Assembly: GCA_002494135.1 (NCBI GenBank)
Contig: DLBG01000127.1
Coordinates: forward strand, 1-9,899
Direction of reading: 5' to 3'
DNA: 9,899 nucleotides
From: Lachnospiraceae bacterium UBA7027
Lineage (GTDB): Bacteria; Bacillota; Clostridia; Lachnospirales; Lachnospiraceae
A model generated the notes under the pieces. It had not been told where the DNA came from, ran no database searches, and worked only from the letters and a program-made list of their open reading frames with translations. Shown here one piece after another: positions 4,751 to 9,899 of the stretch. Position 1 is the stretch's first letter, and every line of letters begins with the position of its first letter. The translations under genes and the position numbers were made by a program.

Positions 4751-6524
4751 AGTTAAAATCCTCTATCATTTCACGCTTTTTCACTTCTTCGTTGACTACG
4801 GATAAGTCGACCGTGGGGGAAGATAAAAGCTCATCATCCACAAATTCGGGTTTGTTGATTCGCCCGGTACTGCGCATTTTCCAAACGGGTTTTGCTTCTC
4901 CGGGATCCGTATTGCCGGTTATGACACCGTATTTTTTATAGATGTCTTCTTCGCTTTCGTCTTCGTCGCTTTCGTCTTCGTCGTCTTCGTCGTTTTCGTC
5001 TTTATTTTCCTCGTCTTCGTTTCCTTCGACTACGCTTTCTTTGCCTGCGTTTTCTTCACTTTCTTCGTATCCGTCTTCCTCGTATTCGTCTTCTTCGTAT
5101 TCGCCGGCCTCGTAATCCTCATCCTCGTCTTCGTCGTCATCGTCTTCCTCGAAGCTCCACTCTTCGTCTTCTCTGTCTTCGATACGATGAACTTTCTCTT
5201 TGGAAAGGTTCTTGTAGTTAAATTCCTTTACGTAAATGGCCTGGATGACGGAGAACATTAAAATGGTGGTCGAAAGGGACGAACCACCCATACTGATCAA
5301 AGGCAGGGTGACACCGGTTAAGGGAATCAGTCTCGTTCCGCCGCCGATGGTAATGAAAACCTGTACGGCAAAACAGATGGCAAAACCGAATAAAAGATAC
5401 TGATGGAAGGTCGATTTTACACGGTAGCTGTAGCGAATGATATGAAGGGCCGTAAACAGATAAAGTGCAATCAAAAGCACGGAAAACAGTACGCCCATCT
5501 CCTCTCCGATCGCGGAGAAAATAAAGTCTTCCTCGACATACGGAATTGACTTCGGATATCCCTGGAAAAGTCCCATACCGAACCATCCGCCGGTACCGAT
5601 TGCAAATAAGGACTGCGAAAGCTGCCAGCCGGTATTTTCAACATCTTCAAACGGATTTAACCAGGTTTTGACACGAATCCGGACATGTGCGAATTCTTTA
5701 TAGGCAAACGCAAATCCGCCCGCGCCGACCGCTGCTCCGGCCGGAAGAATGAACGGGGATGCCGTTGCGCAGAATACCATAAAGAAAAAGGTAATCAGAT
5801 AGATTCCGGCAGAGCCCAGGTCTTTTTCCAGTACCAGCAGCATAACGTGTACCAGCATGAAAAGACCGCCCAGAAGGAATCTTAATTTGTTTTTCTTCTG
5901 GGAAAACAAAGCCGCCATAAAGAAAATCATGGACAGTTTTACAAATTCGGAAGGCTGGAAACGGAAATTGTTGCCAAACAATTTTAAAGTAAGAATCAGT
6001 TTGGAACCGTGAGTAACCGTACCTGTCAGCCATACGGAAGCAAGCGATATAATTCCGAGTGCACAATATGCGTACGGAATCGATCGCCAGAATTTAATCT
6101 TTTGATAAACGAACGGGATAAACAGTGAAACGATCAAAAGAACGATGGTGAAAATGAACTGTCTTAACGCATTCTTAAACGCCAGTCGGCCGAGAATGAC
6201 GAAACTGATATCCAGAAAGAATATCATATTGTTCAAAAGCAACCGGCTGATGGACGGATACAGCGTCAAATAGATTGCCATAATGGCAATGATGATAATT
6301 TCCTGGAATGCAAAGAAAAAGAAGTATTTGATGTCTTCCGAGCGCATAAAAAGGGTAATGTACCCTACCGCGTGAAACAGAATGGCGATAATGAACTGGA
6401 AGGCATAGAAATGCTTGTGATCTTCCGGATTTTTAAAGAAGAACACAATGATATTCGATATGACATATGCAAGGATAATCCAGACAAATAAATAGTTGGA
6501 TGTCTCCGATATGAAACTTGCCAT
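4737..6524 (-). CDS. FtsW/RodA/SpoVE (SEDS) peptidoglycan glycosyltransferase with acidic tail
   Basis: The 595-residue protein is a polytopic membrane enzyme that polymerises lipid II into glycan strands. Residues 1-432 are the SEDS core: FRFQPSEFVKL (187-197), EKDLGSAG (233-240), NPFEDVENTGWQLSQS (290-305), with D294 at the position of the essential RodA aspartate, DFIFSAIGEE (333-342), and the C-terminal TRLIPLTGVTLPLISMGGSS block (397-416). Residues 433-595 are an extra cytoplasmic tail; 449-527 contain about 53 Asp or Glu in 79 residues, with Tyr every five residues at 471-486. ATG 6522-6524 follows AGAGGA, which overlaps the stop of the upstream U32 gene 9 nt away. The 14-nt overlap with the class B PBP gene points to a paired polymerase/transpeptidase. 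Whether it serves division, elongation or sporulation cannot be settled, though zapA in the same unit favours division. Confidence 0.93.
   Translation of the reverse strand: MASFISETSNYLFVWIILAYVISNIIVFFFKNPEDHKHFYAFQFIIAILFHAVGYITLFMRSEDIKYFFFFAFQEIIIIAIMAIYLTLYPSISRLLLNNMIFFLDISFVILGRLAFKNALRQFIFTIVLLIVSLFIPFVYQKIKFWRSIPYAYCALGIISLASVWLTGTVTHGSKLILTLKLFGNNFRFQPSEFVKLSMIFFMAALFSQKKNKLRFLLGGLFMLVHVMLLVLEKDLGSAGIYLITFFFMVFCATASPFILPAGAAVGAGGFAFAYKEFAHVRIRVKTWLNPFEDVENTGWQLSQSLFAIGTGGWFGMGLFQGYPKSIPYVEEDFIFSAIGEEMGVLFSVLLIALYLFTALHIIRYSYRVKSTFHQYLLFGFAICFAVQVFITIGGGTRLIPLTGVTLPLISMGGSSLSTTILMFSVIQAIYVKEFNYKNLSKEKVHRIEDREDEEWSFEEDDDDEDEDEDYEAGEYEEDEYEEDGYEESEENAGKESVVEGNEDEENKDENDEDDEDESDEDESEEDIYKKYGVITGNTDPGEAKPVWKMRSTGRINKPEFVDDELLSSPTVDLSVVNEEVKKREMIEDFNFEEI
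4944..5180 (-). repeat. Low-complexity acidic coding tract with 15-bp tandem repeat
   Basis: On the plus strand this is a run of ttc, gtc and tcg triplets that encodes the Asp/Glu tract of the SEDS tail. Within it, at about 5055-5114, four 15-bp units each end in cgta, at 5066-5069, 5081-5084, 5096-5099 and 5111-5114, and encode a Y-E-E-x-x pentapeptide. The reading frame is kept throughout. It is a plausible site of copy-number change between strains. Confidence 0.8.
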
Positions 6525-6533
6525 TTTGATCCT

Positions 6534-8807
6534 CTACAAAACGCCTTTTACGAAATGTCCGTTGGTGAATTCGTAAGAGACTTTTTTTGCTTCATTGCCC
6601 AAAAGAACATCCCGACACGATAAAATCACCGAATGTACTTCCTTCGGCGTCTCATCGGTAAAATGAAGCTGATAAATCCTTATGCCGTCGTTTAAAAGCG
6701 TCTTTGCGTGTTTGTGCAAAGACAAAGGCACAGAATTATAAATTGTATTATAACACACTTTCTCACTGCAATGCGAATAAATGGGAAAATGCGCTTTCAT
6801 ACGGTCTTTAAGATCGAAGAAACCTTCGTTTTTGTCACATTTGTCAAGTGTGCGTTTCACACAGTTTGCCGTCTGCATCAGAGGCACCCTTCCGTAGAAG
6901 AAAATCTCCCCGGGAGAAATCTCTTCCACTTCCCTTGCGGAACACTCCACGGCCGGCGTAAAACCGTCGAGATACTGTAAAACAAACTCTCCGGCCCTGG
7001 AATTCATCACATAGAGATTTAAATTTCCGATGATTTTTCTGCTGACACCGATATCCCGTAAAAAGACATACTGATCCATCTGGTTAACATAATATCCTTT
7101 TACGAAAGAACATTCTTCTGCTTTTAAAATTGTTTCCCGCAGTCTGTCGCGGTTGCCCGATCGCAGAACATACGGAAGTTCGAGATATAAACCGGGTTTT
7201 GCCGTATTTGTGTCAAAGGATTTTGATACTTTCCCAAATGCGCCAAAGAAATCCGAAACTTCCTCAAAAATGCCATAGGGAACTACAAGATCGGTTCCAC
7301 GGCTTAGTTCGGATGCTGATTTCAGCACTTCTTTTGCCTGCAAAGCGTCCGTTACAAAGATTCTTAAAGACAGGCATTCTTCTGCCGGGTCCGGTGCGAA
7401 ACCGGAAACGGCATCCTTATGCCCGGCAACTTCGGAATCTGTATCTTCAAGCCCGTTAATTTCTGAATCCGTCAGGCGGTTTTTTTTAACGGAAAAAGAA
7501 ACGGAATCATTGATTTTCCGCATTTTATATGCATCATCAATATGTTCGGAAAGCATCTCTTCCGCCTGTCTTCTTAATGCATTTACCGCTCCCATCGGAA
7601 GGAAAGCATCTTTTGATACTTCCGCTTCGGTAATCTGAAAAGAGAACAATCCTTCCGAGCTTTTTGCAAAGCGGGATTTTAAATCTTCGGCATTTAAAGG
7701 CGCATTCTTTGCTGTTAAAACCTCGTCGCCGGAAAGAGAATAATCCCTGCCCCGGTAGCTGAATTCAAGTCCGGAATTCTGGCCCGTAACAAAAGAAATC
7801 TTTGCGGGGATACTTACGGGAACTTTTTTTCTGCAATAGGTATCGATAAGCGAAGCACTTAAGTCTTCGTCTGTTTTGTTGTAGGACGGCGAAGTGATGC
7901 TGACCATCGACTTGTCTTTGGTTTTTTCATAATAACCGCGCTGCAGATCCGTTCGCAGATATAGATTCTTTAGATTTGTCAGGTCTTTCGGATCCACCCG
8001 GTATTCCGCATCCGGATCGGCTAAATACCGGTCGATGTATTTACGGTAAATTGCCGTAACACCGGCTGCATAGGCAGGTGATTTCATGCGTCCTTCGATT
8101 TTAAAAGATGTGATGCCCGCATCAATCAGCTTCGGAAGAAGCTCGACGGTACACATGTCTTTTAAGGATAATACATAGGCATCGTTATACGGCTGTCTGC
8201 AGGGACCCGCACAACGCCCGCGGTTTCCGCTTCGTCCGCCCAGATAGGAAGAAAAGAGGCATTGCCCGGAATACGAATAACACATCGAGCCGTGAATAAA
8301 GCACTCCGTTTCTATGCCGAGTGAAATGATTTCTTTAATTTCGGGCAGAGTCAGCTCCCTGGCGGGGACGACTCTTGTGGCTCCGAACTCCTGAAAGAAT
8401 CTTGCGCCTTCCCTGGAAGTCACGGTAGCCTGTGTACTGACATGAATCGGAAGATTGGGGAAAACATCCCTTATATAGCTCATAACGCCGAGATCCTGCA
8501 CAATCACGCCGTCAAGACCGGCATAATAAAAAGGCGTAAGCATTTCTTTGATGCCGTCACCTTCCGAATCCTTTGTCAGGGTATTGACGGTTAAATAAAT
8601 CGCTGCGTCATGCGCGTGGGCATAATGAAGCGCCGAAAGAATCTCTTCTTTCGTAAAATTCTTCGCATAGGCTCTCGCCCCGTACGCTTCCGCGGCAAGA
8701 TAAACCGCGTCCGCTCCGGCATTGACGGCACCTAAAAAGGCCTGAAAATCGCCGGCTGGAGCCAGCAATTCCGGGCCTTTTTTAATTTTACTCAACCATT
8801 TTTCCAT
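6534..8807 (-). CDS. U32 family 'peptidase', RlhA/TrhP-like RNA hydroxylation protein
   Basis: The 757-residue protein belongs to family U32. Named as collagenase-like peptidases, the studied bacterial members (RlhA/YdcP, TrhP/YegQ) are needed for hydroxylation of 23S rRNA cytidine or tRNA uridine, with prephenate and iron-sulfur assembly implicated. The N-terminal barrel starts at GPELLAPAGDF (11-21). The U32 signature spans about 168-207: ECFIHGSMCYSYSGQC, then NRGRCAGPCRQPY, giving C176, C183, C199 and C203. Residues ~310-425 fit the DUF3656 insert. A variable linker (~440-478) precedes a second barrel-like half with C649, C657, C680 and C685 and YNSVPLSL (690-697). The long form resembles RlhA more than short TrhP. 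ATG 8805-8807 is the only sensible start, but its ribosome binding site is weak. It lies 17 nt after zapA and 9 nt before the SEDS gene. Exact RNA target unknown. Confidence 0.88.
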   Translation of the reverse strand: MEKWLSKIKKGPELLAPAGDFQAFLGAVNAGADAVYLAAEAYGARAYAKNFTKEEILSALHYAHAHDAAIYLTVNTLTKDSEGDGIKEMLTPFYYAGLDGVIVQDLGVMSYIRDVFPNLPIHVSTQATVTSREGARFFQEFGATRVVPARELTLPEIKEIISLGIETECFIHGSMCYSYSGQCLFSSYLGGRSGNRGRCAGPCRQPYNDAYVLSLKDMCTVELLPKLIDAGITSFKIEGRMKSPAYAAGVTAIYRKYIDRYLADPDAEYRVDPKDLTNLKNLYLRTDLQRGYYEKTKDKSMVSITSPSYNKTDEDLSASLIDTYCRKKVPVSIPAKISFVTGQNSGLEFSYRGRDYSLSGDEVLTAKNAPLNAEDLKSRFAKSSEGLFSFQITEAEVSKDAFLPMGAVNALRRQAEEMLSEHIDDAYKMRKINDSVSFSVKKNRLTDSEINGLEDTDSEVAGHKDAVSGFAPDPAEECLSLRIFVTDALQAKEVLKSASELSRGTDLVVPYGIFEEVSDFFGAFGKVSKSFDTNTAKPGLYLELPYVLRSGNRDRLRETILKAEECSFVKGYYVNQMDQYVFLRDIGVSRKIIGNLNLYVMNSRAGEFVLQYLDGFTPAVECSAREVEEISPGEIFFYGRVPLMQTANCVKRTLDKCDKNEGFFDLKDRMKAHFPIYSHCSEKVCYNTIYNSVPLSLHKHAKTLLNDGIRIYQLHFTDETPKEVHSVILSCRDVLLGNEAKKVSYEFTNGHFVKGVL
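7413..7472 (-). repeat. Imperfect 30-bp tandem duplication in the U32 linker
   Basis: Two adjacent 30-bp units (7413-7442 and 7443-7472) agree at 22 of 30 bases by direct alignment. They encode TDSEINGLED and TDSEVAGHKD, residues 446-465 of the U32 protein, in the variable linker between its two halves. This is an old in-frame duplication in a tolerant region. Confidence 0.65.
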
Positions 8808-8825
8808 CGGCTTACTGATCGGGAT

Positions 8826-9245
8826 TTATTTGCTTTCCTTGCGTTCACGCTCTTTTAACTCGGTTTCGAGGCGGATAATCTTCTTCTCTTTCTCGGTTAA
8901 ATCAGCCTTCAGGGTATTGATATTCTTCTCCTGATTATCCAGTTTAATCTGTGTGGAAATCAGTTCGTGCTTGATATTGCAAAGATCATCCTCACGGCTC
9001 TTTAATTCGTCGTTTAAAAGCTCAATCTGATTCTTTGCCTTAAAATAGTCATCCGCAATATTGAACTGGATTAACAGACTCTGATAATCCATGGTCAGAC
9101 GTCTGAATGCGTCCTCTTTGTTAAAATCGTTAAATTTACCGTTTAAGTAGGTAGCAACCTTCTGCAGATATTCTTCGCTTTCGTATCCGCTGATTGTAAA
9201 GACCTTACCGCCTACAATTACCTCTGTATCCACTTTCGTTGACAT
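8826..9245 (-). CDS. zapA: Cell division protein ZapA with extended coiled coil
   Basis: ZapA binds FtsZ in the cytoplasm and bundles its filaments at the division site. Residues 1-50 fit the ZapA head: VDTEVIVGGKVFTISGYESEE, with EYLQKVATYLN at 25-35. From about 52 to 139 the protein is one long, strongly charged heptad-like coiled coil ending in a KERERKESK tail. At 139 residues it is longer than Bacillus ZapA (85 residues), through extension of the coil. The start is ATG 9243-9245, with GGAGG 7-8 nt upstream; an ATG two codons earlier lies only 1 nt from GGAGG and is too close to use. Its own promoter lies just upstream, overlapping the end of ruvB. It heads a run with the U32, SEDS and PBP genes, all closely spaced. 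No oddity in the head domain is visible. Confidence 0.92.
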   Translation of the reverse strand: MSTKVDTEVIVGGKVFTISGYESEEYLQKVATYLNGKFNDFNKEDAFRRLTMDYQSLLIQFNIADDYFKAKNQIELLNDELKSREDDLCNIKHELISTQIKLDNQEKNINTLKADLTEKEKKIIRLETELKERERKESK

Positions 9246-9282
9246 ATTCATACCTCCGAAATCGGCTTATTTACGCACAGAT

Positions 9283-9312
9283 ATTATAACACTTTTTACT
9301 CTTTTGCTTCAA
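9283..9312 (-). promoter_or_regulatory. Extended -10 promoter for the zapA unit
   Basis: On the minus strand TTGAAG (9307-9312) and TATAAT (9283-9288) are 18 bp apart. A TGT (9289-9291) directly before the -10 gives an extended -10 element, which offsets the long spacer. The -35 lies inside the last codons of ruvB. Transcription should start near 9276, giving a leader of about 30 nt with GGAGG. No terminator is visible between ruvB and zapA. Confidence 0.75.
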
Positions 9313-9899
9313 GACCAAAATGGGAATAGGCCTGCTTTGTTACAACCCTTCCGCGGGGGGTTCGGATAATCAGACCGTTCTTTAAAAGATACGGTTCGTA
9401 AACGTCTTCGAGCGTACCGGAATCTTCACCGATCGTTGCGGCAAGTGTCTCGAGTCCGACCGGTCCGCCGTCGAATTTCTCAATCATCGTCATCAGAACG
9501 TTGCGGTCGATATGATCAAGGCCGAGTTTGTCGATATCCAGCATATTCAAAGCTTCGTTTGCGACCTGCAGGGTAATGACGCCATCCGCACAGACCATCG
9601 CATAGTCTCGGACACGCTTTAAAACCCGGTTTGCAAGTCTCGGGGTGCCACGGCTTCTCCTGGCCATTTCGAGAGCTCCTTCCGGATCGGTTTCAATCCC
9701 GAGTTTTCTTGCGGAATTCTGAATGATTAACGAAAGTTCCCCGGGAGAATAATATTCCAGTCTTTCAATCATGCCGAAACGGTCTCTTAAGGGAGCCGTC
9801 AGCATTCCAGCTCTCGTGGTTGCTCCGATTAATGTAAAATGAGGCAGATTCAGTCTCACACTTTTGGCATTGGGGCCGTCTCCGATCATGATATCGATG
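9296..9899 (-). CDS. ruvB: Holliday junction branch migration helicase RuvB, C-terminal part
   Basis: This is the C-terminal 200 residues of RuvB, the hexameric AAA+ motor that drives branch migration with RuvA during recombination repair. The frame is open to the window edge, so the Walker A and B region and the true start lie outside. Visible are IDIMIGDGP at the edge, the sensor 1 region TLIGATTRAG, the arginine-finger region LRDRFGM, the sensor 2 region RRSRGTPRLANRVLKRVRDYA, and the winged-helix domain ending in RTPRGRVVTKQAYSHFGL. RuvB is normally about 330-340 residues, so roughly 60% is present and nothing seems damaged. The first Met in the visible part (9887-9889) is internal, not a start. 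The stop TAA at 9296-9298 lies 50 nt before zapA, and the zapA promoter overlaps the gene's 3' end. Confidence 0.96.
   Translation of the reverse strand, partial: IDIMIGDGPNAKSVRLNLPHFTLIGATTRAGMLTAPLRDRFGMIERLEYYSPGELSLIIQNSARKLGIETDPEGALEMARRSRGTPRLANRVLKRVRDYAMVCADGVITLQVANEALNMLDIDKLGLDHIDRNVLMTMIEKFDGGPVGLETLAATIGEDSGTLEDVYEPYLLKNGLIIRTPRGRVVTKQAYSHFGLEAKE

Noticed and set aside
5055..5180. Short regularly spaced repeats that could suggest a small repeat array
   Set aside because: The units are 15 bp, directly adjacent, in frame and encode the acidic tail of the SEDS protein. There are no unique spacers, so it is not a CRISPR or non-coding array.
5218..5586. A 122-codon minus-strand frame inside the SEDS gene
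   Set aside because: It lies wholly within the conserved SEDS core in another frame, with no ribosome binding site and an unnatural composition; a shadow frame.
6747..6755. TATAAT with a preceding TGT inside the U32 gene, a possible internal promoter for the SEDS/PBP genes
   Set aside because: No acceptable -35 lies 16-18 bp upstream, and the bases encode the conserved CYNTIYNS segment, so coding constraint explains them well enough.
6534..8807. Reading the U32 protein as a secreted collagenase
   Set aside because: There is no signal peptide, the four-cysteine signature is that of the U32 RNA-hydroxylation proteins, and the gene sits among housekeeping genes.

Overview
The window reads as an ordinary vegetative chromosome segment from a Gram-positive, endospore-forming member of the Clostridia, most likely Lachnospiraceae. 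This is judged from the protein sequences, the YtfJ/DUF2953 sporulation pair, the strong GGAGG ribosome binding sites and a mid-40s GC content estimated by eye. All nine genes lie on the minus strand, so transcription runs from right to left. No mobile element, CRISPR array, tRNA or rRNA is visible, and no gene-free stretch exceeds about 105 bases.

From right (upstream) to left there are four blocks. (1) The last 200 codons of ruvB, cut by the window edge. (2) A cell-division and cell-wall unit behind an extended -10 promoter that overlaps the end of ruvB: zapA, a two-part U32 'peptidase' (probably an RNA-hydroxylation enzyme), an FtsW/RodA-type SEDS glycosyltransferase with a long acidic cytoplasmic tail, and a class B penicillin-binding protein that starts at TTG and overlaps the SEDS gene by 14 nt. 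The last two are probably a polymerase/transpeptidase pair. (3) A small chemotaxis-like pair behind its own sigma-A promoter: a CheX-type CheY phosphatase carrying an N-terminal MshEN-like repeat domain, translationally coupled to a stand-alone CheY receiver, and closed by a hairpin terminator. (4) An unrecognised 145-residue protein, a DUF2953 membrane protein and the sporulation protein YtfJ/GerW, closed by a hairpin that has features of a terminator in both directions.

The most unusual item is the CheX-like protein. Its first ~116 residues are four tandem motifs with an exact 29-residue period. That is the 24-residue motif plus 5-residue spacer layout of the MshEN cyclic-di-GMP-binding domain. 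The rest contains the D-x3-E-x2-N phosphatase motif of the CheC/CheX/FliY family. This suggests, as an inference, a module in which a second messenger or protein partner controls CheY-P dephosphorylation, encoded away from any visible receptor or kinase. Other points are the highly acidic SEDS tail with a 15-bp tandem repeat, a terminator sitting directly on the start of the next gene, and a decayed 30-bp tandem duplication in the U32 linker.
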